Both the position numbers and the translations under genes were made by a program. From positions 25,588,501-25,652,500 of the forward strand of contig NC_036447.1 in assembly GCF_002775205.1 (NCBI RefSeq): 64,000 bases of DNA. Reading direction: 5' to 3'. This stretch comes from Xiphophorus maculatus. Taxonomy: Eukaryota; Chordata; Actinopteri; Cyprinodontiformes; Poeciliidae. Shown here piece by piece: positions 52,801 through 63,954 of this stretch. The notes beneath the pieces were generated by a model that did not search any database, was not told the origin of the DNA, and was given only the letters and a program-made list of their open reading frames with translations. Each line of letters begins with the position of its first letter. Position 1 is the first letter of the stretch.

Positions 52801-55800
52801 TTCCCTTTGCTTCATGTATCTGTCAGCGCACCAGTTCCTTTAACTCATGTTTACCACGCCTCCTATCGCCGGTCAGTCTTGGCATTTCCAGGGTCGTGAT
52901 TAGCTCATTCTGTTAGTTCCCCGCTCAGGCCGCCGTAGCCCTCTCTTCCCTCTGTTGCTAAGATCGCTCCAAATTCTGTCAGTAGTTCCAGTTTGCATTT
53001 CAGCTCATTCTGGCCTCCGCCCCAGCTGCCGCTGGTCTCCTATTCGCAGCACCATTTTCTTTAAGCTTTTCTATTTAACAAAAAGGCTGTGCTTGCCCAC
53101 CCCTTCTACTCCAGATCCATTCAAGCAGCCCATCCACACAGACGGCAGAGCGTCTGAGCGCTGAAGCTCCAAAAATGTGCAGTCATCAGGTGTCTGAAAG
53201 AGAAAATACCTTAACAATGGACCCAGCAGGTAGATTACCCGAGAGCAGAGACGCAGCCTACCTAGATCGGCGCTTATCATCTGGTGGACCAGGTGGAAGC
53301 GTAACAACGCTGCAGGAACACACGAATGGCTTATTAGTAGGTCCAGCATCCACAACAACCGCAATCCCAGCCATTGACCGTAGATGGCTTGACGATCTCA
53401 GTTGAGCAATCAGGAACACAAGCCACCCAGGCAGCCGACATACACGGGGAGAAACAGTCACGCACACACACCTTAGCAGCTCCATCAATCACGGGGCCGC
53501 TCCTGGTGCACAAAGCGGGGAGGATGGTTCTCCTTCCCCCTCAGTCGGGCCAATGTCGCACCCCGAGTAGTCTGATCATCAGAAGCCGCTCGTAGGCTCT
53601 CTAATTTTGCAGCTTCATTGCAGCCAGCAGACCGGATCTCATCTGCGTACTTTCCAGTCGCCAATCTTAACCTCCACCCTCGAACAGTCAGCTTCACCTG
53701 CACAGCGATACAAACTTCACGAGTCCTCTTTCAAGTGATTTATAGTTCACAACGCTGCTCGCCCTGACAGCTTCCTTTCCTCGTCATCCATTGGTTCCGA
53801 CTCATATCAAGGAGGCATACACACAGTTAGTACCAGACATGCGCGCTAGGTGGTCAGCGTCATCTGTACAGCCGTCAGTTCGATACACGCGACGGGATGA
53901 AACCAGCCTACGTTCTTCTGGTAAATGAATGGTCAGTAATTACCGCTGGAGCTGGTCGTAGCCGACCACAAAGCTCACTCGCATAAAACAAGCCTCCCGT
54001 TCCCCGATAATCCGACTGCTTTCCACCAAGTCGGTCCGTCGCTTGCAATACGGCTTACGACGATCTAACTTCCCAGTCATGTGACCGATTACCTAAAAAC
54101 GTTTTCGGTAATCCCTTTCTGTCGGTCGCTACCAGCCGTTGGAGCAGGACGTATGGCGATCTTCATTGGCGGGAAGCTAAACTCCAGGCCCCGATGTCGA
54201 CTCTCGGTCTCGTGTACGTGCTCTAGTCTACTGCTCAGCAGGAATCCCGACTTGTTCTACCCTTTTTCTTGCGTTCTCTAAAGAGCTTTTGGGGGATTTA
54301 CAGGCCCCTATTATCTAGCAATCCAACTTCGTCTCATTTCCCCCAGCATAAGATAAAAACACTCCAGGATTTCAGGAATTACAACCATGCATTCATCCGT
54401 AGTTGCATTAATTAATTAATTAATTAGTTAAGCAGGATTCGTATATCCGTACAACTTAATCATATTACAGCAGTTTAAAGTCTTAAAATTTCGATAATGT
54501 GGTTCGTGGATTATTTGCAGCCTTTTGCTGCCATCTGCATGTCAAATTCGATATAGCTGCTTTTAGAGAGTGAGAATAATCGTCTTCATTTATTCTGCCT
54601 TTATTTTGTAGACCACTCGCAGCTCTATTAAGAACTAGGACCTCAATCTCTCCTCTCATCCTTTATGGGATGCTAGTGGTGGCTATTCCATTTAAGGAAG
54701 TAGCATTAAATAAAGGAAGCACATCATCTACGTTCCTCTCTGCCGAAGTCACCACAGCTCTGCTCGATCCTTAAATTCTTGTATTAGGAATCCAAGACGT
54801 TTTGGCTTTCCCTCTGGCATCTCCAGATCACAGGCAGCCAGTCTGCCCCTCCAGGTCCAGTCATAACTCCCACATCTGCCTCCGTGCAAAGCATTCCTAC
54901 AGCTTCCCTTCCGCAGTCTGCTCGTGGGAATCAGTTTTCACGCTAATCTTCAGCAACCTAGCACATCATCTAGTCTTTTCTCGAACCCCGCTGTGAATTC
55001 CTTCTCAAGGGATTTCTAAGCATAGCTCCTCTAATCCCGATAGCTGGAAACCCATCTCATTCCCATTACTTGGAAATCTCATCACTGTGCTCCAATTCGG
55101 TGCCTTCGCCCCCTACATCAAAGAGCTCCACTCATGCACTTCATCCTAGCCTTCTATGGATTACTGATACTGAGTGAGTTCACATCTGCATCTAAAGTAT
55201 TCAATCCGTTAGAGACTATCTAACTCCAATCCTAACTTCTTCTCTGACCACTACAACCGCCGACTGGTTCATCCGCCACCTCAGGCCGACTCTAGCAGCT
55301 TGAGATCTTCCCCCTTGCCTCTTCTCGGGCCATTCTTTTAGAATAGGCGTTGCCACATCGCTGTCGTTCAGTCATCCCTTCAGCTTCTCTCCTTCAACTC
55401 GGCCGCTGGTCATCCTCGGCCCTCTCATCCTATATCAGACCAGATCTTTCAGCTGTGCTTGAAGCTCAACGTACAATGTCTGCAGGTGAGCATCTCTTCA
55501 AATAACTGGTGGTGGAGCCCTAGTCATTTCTAACATTTATTTCATACCTAGGGAATCCAGCAGGGCCTAACAGGCCCTCAGCCCTGCCGGCTTGGCCTCA
55601 CAGTCCATCACGCTACTTCGCCTATCAGTCTCGCCAGTTTGCGGGCCTTATTGCCTATCGGTCTTGTCTGACTGCAGGCCTGACCGATGCCCATCAGTCC
55701 CGTCAGATTGCAGGCCATGACCGACGCCCATCAGTCTCGCTGAGTTGCAGCCACAACCGCCGCCTATCAGTTTCGTCAGACTGCAAGCCCGACCAACATG

Positions 55801-57487
55801 GTGCGCCTATCAGTCATCTGACTGCAGGTCAGCCAGGCCTTGGCCTGGCTCCCTCTTTTGGAGGGAAGACTATCCCGAGCTCGCCGAGCAGACCGCCTGC
55901 TCACGGCGATCCTCGGCTCACAGTCTTCTGCTGGGTCCGAGCACCAAAGAAATTATACCATTAAATCTTTTTAACTGCTATTTTATTCTCTGTGTGAGTC
56001 TCTCCAGATTGAAATATAGATACAGCAATTACTAAAAATATCTTACAACTTAAATGAAAACGAAAATTAACTGAATCTGACGTTTGAAGTTCGAAAAGTG
56101 GCCAAAATAATAATTTTATAAAAGCCTCCAGTCGTCACAGAGGAAATTAGCCAAACAATTGACCTTAATTACTTAAATTAATAGGAGGGTCTGCAGGTTA
56201 ACAAAGTAATCTAAACAATTGCAAAGATAAAAACTAATTATAAATTTGTTTTCTAAGCAAAGGTAAACATGTTCTAACTGCCCAAAGAAGAAAACTAGAT
56301 TGATAGAAATTACAATGTACAAAATATCAACATAAATGGCCACAAAAGCAGCATTACTTTTTATATTTTGACTCAAAAAGAAGCCGTTAAAAAACAATTA
56401 CTCAGTAAAATGGCTGCTCAAAAACATAGTGAATGTTTAATAAACTGACAAAACAAAATATATGCAAAAGTAAAAATTCTTTATCTTATAAATAAATGTG
56501 TGTAAATTGATTTGTGAAGGATTAAGAGTTTATTCTAGGGTTCATGTAGAAATATTGGTAGAATAAAATGTTGATATGATGAGGAGTGAACTTACACACA
56601 GAGGGAGAGCGGAGATCGTCGTGTCCTTTAACAGAACAGGAATATCTGCCTCCATCTCTGACTGAGACGACTATAGAAGAAGTCTGTTGCTTCATTTTCT
56701 TCTCTTTGTTGAACCAAACATATGAAGGAGGTTTGATTTGATCACAGCTGCTTTCACACTTCAGCTCCGTCTGCGTCTCTGATCTTCTGACCTGAACTCT
56801 GAGGTCTGGATCTTAGAAGGAACAAGAACATCTGATTTTAAAATGAATCTGGAAAGATGCAAACAGAAACACAAAGATTCTCAACAAATACACAGATCTG
56901 TTACCTAGAACAGTCAAGGTGACTCCAGGTGATCCAGTAAATTCTCCATCTGGTTGGTTAGTTATGAACCTGAACTTGTACTCGGCTGAGTCTCTTTGTT
57001 TCAGATCTTTGATTGTCAGAAAGCTGCTGCTCTTTGTAACGTCATAAGTTATTCGATCTTTATAGTCAGAGTCCTTCTTCAGATCCACAGGGACTCGATT
57101 ATTTTTAGTGAACCAGAACCTTGTTTTAACTTCTGTTTCTTTTTTTCCTCTTTTAGATGGATATTTATAGGAGCATTTTATCGTCACTGTTGATCCTATA
57201 AAGGCACAGATCTGAGATGGATCATATTTAACTGACCAGGCAGGTTCATCTTTTCCCACTGCAACACAGAAAACATCAAAAATATTGATCTCATTCACAA
57301 TAATTTCCAACTACACCTCCCACAATGCTTCACTGGGACATTTTAAATGATTATTACTTCAGTTAGTTTGATTCATCTCAAATATTCTAGATTCTCTGTC
57401 AACTCAAGTTGACCAGCGTGTTTCAGTACCTGTCACAGAAAGGAACAGGACAACAAACCCAGTTGCTGCTGCTGCAGAAAAACTCAT
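49670..57487 (-). CDS. CD22/Siglec-like inhibitory receptor gene D (complete)
   Basis: Exons: signal 57430-57487 (MSFSAAAATGFVVLFLSVT), V-set 56905-57258, C2 domain two 56596-56811, C2 51586-51846, C2 51169-51429, membrane 50422-50506, tail 50256-50319 and tail 49670-49858. All phases agree, giving about 495 residues. The V domain has the Siglec Arg in EYKFRF but no E-strand Cys. Domain two has CESSC. The membrane helix (VSAVLLILILICLLVWL) has no internal charge. The tail has two ITIM-type motifs (VVYSVV, VEYVSV) and a YCN Grb2-type site, expected to recruit SHP phosphatases. A non-coding 5' exon with donor at 57655 is likely. A 3.9-kb element sits in the intron between the first C2 and domain two. 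Confidence 0.9.
52062..56008 (+). mobile_element. 3.9-kb insertion in gene D intron, possible DIRS/Ngaro-like fossil
   Basis: The homologous gene E intron at about 60,165 lacks it. TTGAA lies at both edges (52057-52061 and 56009-56013), consistent with a target duplication. Composition is C-rich, unlike the flanks. The right end has ATTAAA and a retroelement-like tail (TGTGTGAGTCTCTCC). It has no recognisable intact protein and looks decayed. The tyrosine-recombinase retroelement label rests only on resemblance of the ends. Confidence 0.5.
55600..55830. repeat. Diverged tandem repeat, unit about 40-45 bp
   Basis: Repeated CATCAGTCTCGTCAGA-like words followed by TTGCAGGCC and a GACCGACGCC-type linker, five or so copies, inside the intronic insertion near its right end. 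Confidence 0.65.
56905..57258 (-). CDS. Gene D exon: V-set domain
   Basis: It keeps A-strand Cys (SQIC), B-strand Cys (IKCSY), WFTKN, and the ligand Arg in EYKFRF. The E-strand region (ITYDVTKSSSFLTIKDL) has no Cys, so the intrasheet disulfide usual in Siglecs seems absent. Confidence 0.85.
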
Positions 57488-57730
57488 CGCTGCTTCTCTC
57501 TTTAACTGTTTGGCTTCAGCAAAACGAAAATCAAACAGAAGGTTTTATGTTTTCAGATTTTGCTATAATTGTTAATCATTACATTCTTTCAACATTAAAA
57601 GTCTCTAATTAGCTGTAATTTGTTAAAAAACAAATAAATGTTCAGGCTGCTCACCTCAGGAGAAGCTGCTGTCTTGCAATGAAACCTGCAGAGAATCGAC
57701 TCTGAGGGTGGAAGTGACGCAGAGGAGTTT

Positions 57731-57741
57731 AGTTTCCTTCC
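57731..57741 (-). promoter_or_regulatory. Ets-IRF-like composite motif upstream of gene D
   Basis: GGAAGGAAACT on the minus strand, 244 bases before the start codon and just upstream of the probable 5' non-coding exon (donor GTGAGC at 57649-57654). Followed by TAAAC, giving an ISRE-like reading. Confidence 0.45.
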
Positions 57742-58686
57742 TATTTTTATTTCTAGCAACCCGGAAAATTTGCGAACTTTAATTTATCTCTGCCTCATTT
57801 TCAGTGCTGTGTTTTTATTGTCATCACCGTTGAAATGTTAAATTTTGTCACAAATGGTGCTTCAGTGATCAGCATTATTATGAAAAGTTATAAGTTATAA
57901 AAGTTATAAGTTATAAAAGTGTTCTCTGTGTGAGAGTTTGCATTACAATAACATTTGTTACTTATGAAGTTTTTAAATCACATTTTTGGTTTTTACTGCT
58001 GTGGAGTGAAACTAATGGTGTAAAAATATGTTGAAGCAAAAAACTGAAGTTCCTGCTTTGCTGCATCTGCATGTGGTTATTAGAGACTTTTCCTGTTTTT
58101 GTAAATGAATGTCTCTAAATACATAACTTGTTAGATATTTCCGGTATATTAAACAGTATGTACAGAAATGAAAAGAAGAACAATGAGTCAACAGGAAATG
58201 CCAACCAAAAGAACTGGTCTCTTGTGGTCAAATCATGGTTAGAGTCAAAGGAGGAGCTTTAACTAAACCACTTTAAAACATCACCACATGCTCTTTAATA
58301 ATTCCTAATTAATCATTCCTTTAAGATATTAGAAACTTGTATTATAAACTGAAGGAGGCTTACCAAACAAAAACTCCCAGATATAACTGATTGATTATGA
58401 AAAGAAAAATGAAGGTTTATTAAAAGTAAAATGCAGATATAAAACAGCAACACTTCAAAACAAACTTTAATTAAAGCAACAACCAACAAAACCATATTTT
58501 TATCAACGTTCTAAGCTTTAATATGAGCAGATAAACATGACCAACATATAATTAGGGATTAGATATGAAGATATTAAAATACAGTAGGAGAGTACAGTCT
58601 CTGCAGGTGTTGATGCTGCGCTCTGTTGCAACCTTATATGGACTTCCTCTCTGCTTCTTCTGGTTTCACTCCAACCGTCTCCTTGG
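57742..58686. other. Gene D upstream region and gene E 3' flank
   Basis: The near-identical counterpart is 61,914-62,859. It includes a short GTTATAA tandem repeat (57,884-57,920) and a minus-strand AATAAA at 58416-58421 for gene E. No gene is seen. Confidence 0.6.
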
Positions 58687-61659
58687 TTACGGGTCGTGGT
58701 AAACTGGGTTCGTGACTCCTCCATGGTTGACCTTGACTGGTTCCAGGTGAATCTTTTCTGTGACCTCTGCTGGACGTGAACTGAAGCAGCTGCATCCAAA
58801 TAGTCTGAAGGACAGAGGGCTGACCTCTGACCTTTCAGCTTCTTTATGCAGCACAAGCTGGTATTGTTATGATTCTTTAACATTTCATAACAGTTTACAA
58901 TTCTTCTCACTACCTGCAGTCTTTATAACTCAGAGACTCAGTATGTACAAACAGTATTCAGTTCGTTGTTTGTTGATTTTATATTTGCCTGTTTCTACTT
59001 TTTATTTTGTTGAAATCCAGCACTGCACATTCACAGTTTTGTTTTAAACCTGTTGTTTTTTCTAAAATATGCATTTACAGTACCTGAATAACAACAATGA
59101 ACCAAAAACAGAAACATGTCATCATGTAATCCTGGGCTGATTGGTTAAATTCAGATCAATGAATAGTCACTATGTGACCTCACTAGTCCTTCTCACCTCC
59201 ATTTCTATTGGTTCAGTTAGTTTTCTGTTCATTTTCATAGTGTTCAGTGTTCTGGATAAAAGACAATGCAAATATGTGTCAAAATGCAGAATAACAGGAA
59301 GAACATGATGAATTTTCTCATTGATTTACCTTAAAGAAATAATCAGGACAAGCAGAGAAATCAGGATGAATAGAGTCAGCTTGATGATGATCGTCGTTGA
59401 CATTAATTGACCTAATTTATCAGAACAAAGAAGAAAACTGTGTTACTAGACTGATGATAACCCACATCTGGTCATTAATTAAAGCTGAGTCCTCATGATT
59501 TCACCAGAGGGAGTCACTGACACAGAGGGAGGCCTGGGAGCATCTGGAGGAGAGGCCAGAAAGGTCAAAGGTAAACTGAGAGGAAGATGGGAATATATTA
59601 ATCTTTAAAAGAGGAAGAAAATTAAATCTATCCGGGCTCATTTCCTGGCGCCTCAGTAAAACACCAGAACATGTTTGTAGTTAAACCAGATTGACTCACA
59701 TGTGACCTGGACAGAGACGAGTCCAGATGTTTTCTCTCCCAGCTGGTTCTGAGCTGTGCAGTAATACTGTCCAGAGTCTGAGGACAGGATGGAGCTGAGG
59801 ATAAACTGTTGGTCTTTACTGACAACTGATTGGTTGTTGTTCTTCCTCCAGGTGTATTCAGCTGCTGGGTTAGCATCACTGCTGCAGCTCAGAGTCACTG
59901 AACGTCCCTCAGTTATCTGACCAGAGGACATCAGTTTAGCAGAGAGAGACTCTGGAGCATCTGGAGGGAAAAATACAAAACTCAGTATAATTATCATCTG
60001 GATATTTTACTGATTGCCAGAGGAGAGAAGGCAAGAATATAAGAGTTTCTGTCACAGCCTTCTAGGTTCCAACACCAAAGATTTCCAACAAAGGCTGTGG
60101 GCGACAACAGGTGGTTTGGTTCTTCAACGCACTTCCAACTTGTTTGAAACAATATATATGTTTTATTTCTTGAAAAAATATAGATACAACAATTACTAAA
60201 AATATCTTACAACTTCAATGAAAACAAAAATTAACTGAATCTGACGTTTGAAGTTCAAAAAGTGGCCAAAATAATAATTTTATAAAAGCCTCCAGTCGTC
60301 ACAGAGGAAATTAGCCAAATAATTGAGCTTAATTACTTAAATTAATAGGAGGGTCTGCAGGTTAACAAAGTAATCTAAACAATTGCAAAGATAAAAACTA
60401 ATAATTTGTTTTCTAAGTAAAGTTAAACATGTTTTAACTGCCCAAAGAAGAAAACTAGATTGATAGAAATTACAATGTACAAAATATCAACATAAATGGC
60501 CACAAAAGCAACATTACTTTTTATATTTTGACTCAAAAAGAAGCCGTTAAAAAACAATTACTCAGTAAAATGGCTGCTCAAAAACATAGTGAATGTTTAA
60601 TAAACTGACAAAACAAAATATATGCAAAAGTAAAAATTCTGTATTTTATAAATAAATGTGTGTAAATTGATCTGTGAAGGATTAAGAGTTTATTCTAGGG
60701 TTCATGTAGAAATATTGGTAGAATAAAATGTTGATATGATGAGGAGTGAACTTACACACAGAGGGAGAGCGGAGATCGTCGTGTCCTTTAACAGAACAGG
60801 AATATCTGCCTCCATCTCTGACTGAGACGACTATAGCAGAAGTCTGTTGCTCCATTTTCTTCTCTTTGTTGAACCAAACATATGAAGGAGGTTTGATTTG
60901 ATCACAGCTGCTTTCACACTTCAGCTCCGTCTGCGTCTCTGATCTTCTGACCTGAACTCTGAGGTCTGGATCTTAGAAGGAACAAGAACATCTGATTTTA
61001 AAATGAATCTGGAAAGATGCAAACAGAAACACAAAGATTCTCAACAAATACACAGATCTGTTACCTAGAACAGTCAAGGTGACTCCAGGTGATCCAGTAA
61101 ATTCTCCACCTGGTCGGTTTGTTATGAACCTGAACTTGTACTCGGCTGAGTCTCTTTGTTTCAGATCTTTGATTGTCAGAAAGCTGCTGCTGCTGCTGCT
61201 TTCTGTAAAGTTATAAGTTATTCGACCTTTATAGTCAGAGTCCTTCATCAGATTCACAGGGACTCGATTATTTAGTTTAGTGAACCAGAACCTTTTTTTA
61301 ACTTCTGTTTTTATTCCATGTATTATAGATGGATATTTATAGGAGCATTTTATCGTCACTGTTGATCCTATAAAGGCACAGATCTGAGATGGATCATATT
61401 TAACTGACCAGGCAGGTTCATCTTTTCCCACTGCAACACAGAAAACATCAAAAATATTGATCTCATTCACAATAATATACAACTACACCTCCCACAATGC
61501 TTCACTGGGACATTTTAAATGATTATTACTTCAGTTAATTTGATTCATCTCAAATATTCTAGATTCTCTGTCAACTCAAGTTGATCAGCGTGTTTCAGTA
61601 CCTGTCACAGAAAGGAACAGGACAACAAACCCAGTTGCTGCTGCTGCAGAAAAACTCAT
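58687..61659 (-). CDS. CD22/Siglec-like receptor gene E, ITIM-less tail
   Basis: Exons: signal 61602-61659, V-set 61065-61430, C2 domain two 60756-60971, C2 59700-59960, membrane 59330-59411, tail 59197-59251 (TLNTMKMNRKLTEPIEME), probably a 23-base exon ending near 58,913, and a last exon (5' border uncertain, about 58,780) ending EVTEKIHLEPVKVNHGG...NPVYHDP, stop 58687-58689. The 5' half is a near copy of gene D. The membrane exon and tail match gene B. The helix carries a Lys (TIIIKLTLFILISLLVLII). There is no ITIM. A 50-base remnant of a deleted C2 exon lies at 59494-59543. Phases allow direct joining of 59700 to the membrane exon, so a three-Ig-domain receptor is expected. Confidence 0.8.
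59330..59411 (-). CDS. Gene E membrane exon with intramembrane Lys
   Basis: Acceptor TTAG at 59412-59413 and donor GTAAAT after 59330. It encodes QLMSTTIIIKLTLFILISLL. The Lys lies inside or at the outer edge of the helix, as in Siglecs that pair with DAP12-type adaptors. Confidence 0.75.
59494..59543 (-). pseudogene. 50-bp remnant of a C2 Ig exon in gene E
   Basis: It matches the first part of the gene D exon 51169-51429, including its acceptor and intron upstream. Homology stops at 59494, where gene-B-type sequence begins. It marks the fusion point of two gene types. Confidence 0.85.
61065..61430 (-). CDS. Gene E V-set domain
   Basis: Like gene D but with a Ser-rich E-strand insertion (TESSSSSSFL, from a GCT/GCA-type triplet run) and a changed C-strand loop (SIIHGIKTEVKK). 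The Siglec Arg is kept (EYKFRF) and the E-strand Cys is absent. Confidence 0.85.
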
Positions 61660-61902
61660 CGCTGCTTCTCTCTTTAACTGTTTGGCTTCAGCAAAACGAA
61701 AATCAAACAGAAGGTTTTATGTTTTCAGATTTTGCTATAATTGTTAATCATTACATTCTTTCAACATTAAAAGTCTCTAATTAGCTGTAATTTGTTAAAA
61801 AACAAATAAATGTTCAGGCTGCTCACCTCAGGAGAAGCTGCTGTCTTGCAATGAAACCTGCAGAGAATCGACTCTGAGGGTGGAAGTGACGCAGAGGAGT
61901 TT

Positions 61903-61913
61903 AGTTTCCTTCC
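61903..61913 (-). promoter_or_regulatory. Ets-IRF-like composite motif upstream of gene E
   Basis: GGAAGGAAACT on the minus strand, 244 bases before the start codon, as in gene D. Confidence 0.45.
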
Positions 61914-62414
61914 TATTTTTATTTCTAGCAACCCGGAAAATTTGCGAACTTTAATTTATCTCTGCCTCATTTTCAGTGCTGTGTTTTTATTGTCATCACC
62001 GTTGAAATGTTAAATTTTGTCACAAATGGTGCTTCAGTGATCAGCATTATTATGAAAAGTTATAAGTTATAAAAGTTATAAGTTATAAAAGTGTTCTCTG
62101 TGTGAGAGTTTGCATTACAATAACATTTGTTACTTATGAAGTTTTTAAATCTCATTTTTGGTTTTTACTGCTGTGGAGTGAAACTAATGGTGTAAAAATA
62201 TGTTGAAGCAAAAAACTGAAGTTCCTGCTTTGCTGCATCTGCATGTGGTTATTAGAGACTTTTCCTGTTTTTGTAAATGAATGTCTCTAAATACATAACT
62301 TGTTAGATATTTCCGGTATATTAAACAGTATGTACAGAAATGAAAAGAAGAACAATGAGTCAACAGGAAATGCCAACCAAAAGAACTGGTCTCTTGTGGT
62401 CAAATCATGGTTAG

Positions 62415-62987
62415 AGTCAAAGGAGGAGCTTTAACTAAACCACTTTAAAACATCACCACATGCTCTTTAATAATTCCTAATTAATCATTCCTTTAAGATA
62501 TTAGAAACTTGTATTATAAACTGAAGGAGGCTTACCAAATAAAAACTCCCAGATATAACTGTTTGATTATGAAAAGAAAAATGAAGATTTATTAAAAGCA
62601 AAATGCAGATATAAAAACAGCAACACTTCAAAACAAACTTTAATTAAAGCAACAACCAACAAAACCATATTTTTATCAACGTTCTAAGCTTTAATATGAG
62701 CAGATAAACATGACCAACATATAATTAGGGATTAGATATGAAGATATTAAAATACAGTAGGAGAGTACAGTCTCTGCAGGTGTTGATGCTGCGCTCTGTT
62801 GCAACCTTATATGGACTTCCTCTCTGCTTCTTCTGGTTTCACTCCAACCGTCTCCTTGGTTACGGGTCGTGGTAAACTGGGTTCATGACTCCTCCATGGT
62901 TGACCTTGACTGGTTCCAGGTGAATCTTCTCTGTGACCTCTGCTGGACGTGAACTGAAGCAGCTGCATCCAAATAGTCTGAAGGACC
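62415..62987 (-). pseudogene. Remnant F: tail exon and 3' UTR of another CD22-like gene
   Basis: Near copy of the gene E 3' end. The last-exon frame ends NPVYHDP with stop 62860-62862 and AATAAA (minus) at 62588-62593. Homology ends abruptly at about 62,987, where unrelated and then H2B-upstream sequence begins. No membrane or Ig exons remain in the window. Confidence 0.8.
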
Positions 62988-63782
62988 TCAGTTTTGTTTT
63001 TACCACCTTTTACTGCCAAGAGATGTTTCAGGCAAAAAATGACAGCCTAGTTTTTATTAAGGTGACACTATGAAACGACTCCTGTGTGTCATAAACTTAA
63101 AAGTGGAGAAAACACTCTGCTATTCTGCAGCTTGTTCGTTCTGGAATTCAAAAATGTACAGTCCTCTCTTCCGCCTTGTTTTTTTTTTTGTTCTTCAGTT
63201 AAATTTGGGGTTGACTTTACATATGAAAGCAATGTGAAGCATGTAGCAATTTGTTTGTTTGAACATTCAGGTTTAAAGGACATTATGCTAACAGGCTCTG
63301 CAAGAAAGTATGTTTTACATGTTACATGGTTTTAGTCACCCAATAAAAGCCTCTTAATTAGCTATCAATGATTGATAAATGTAAAACTTGTAGAGCAGTG
63401 TGCCTCGAGGATCCGGACTGGGAATCACTACCGCAGTTACTTTGTTTTTTTACAATACCGTTTTCATATGAAACATGTTTGTTTCATTAACTTGCCTGTA
63501 CAGCAGTTGGTTGGTTTCAATTAAAATTACTGGTTAAGAATAAAGAAATCCTGATAAATGTATGTAAAGGTGTAGTTAATACTCGGCTCTTCTGCAGCGT
63601 TCTAGTTCTGCTCCGTTTTATTTATATCTATAAACCTTCATACATTATAGAAGCTCTGAACGTGAAAACCTTCAGTTTCTTCTACCGCCGTGTTTGTTTT
63701 TTTTGTTCAGTTAAATTTGGCGCAACATTTGAAACGAATCATCTTCCTGTTGAACTCAGCTCCTCCCTGCTTGCTGGCTCAG

Positions 63783-63901
63783 CCAATCACAGTCAGGGGC
63801 GGGGCTGGGGCTCAGCCAATCACAGTCAGGGGGCGGGGCTGGGGCTCAGCCAATCACGATCAGTAGGCGGGGCTGGAGGATTCCCTCTCACTCTATATAA
63901 G
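63783..63901 (+). promoter_or_regulatory. H2B copy 3 promoter with three CCAAT boxes
   Basis: CCAAT at 63783-63787, 63816-63820 and 63850-63854, and TATATAAG at 63894-63901. A 33-34 bp CCAAT/GC-box unit is present once more than in copies 1 and 2. Confidence 0.88.
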
Positions 63902-63954
63902 AACAGGTTCCCTCCGCTGCTGCTAACTCTGTGCTGTAAACTCAGAGAGGAAAA

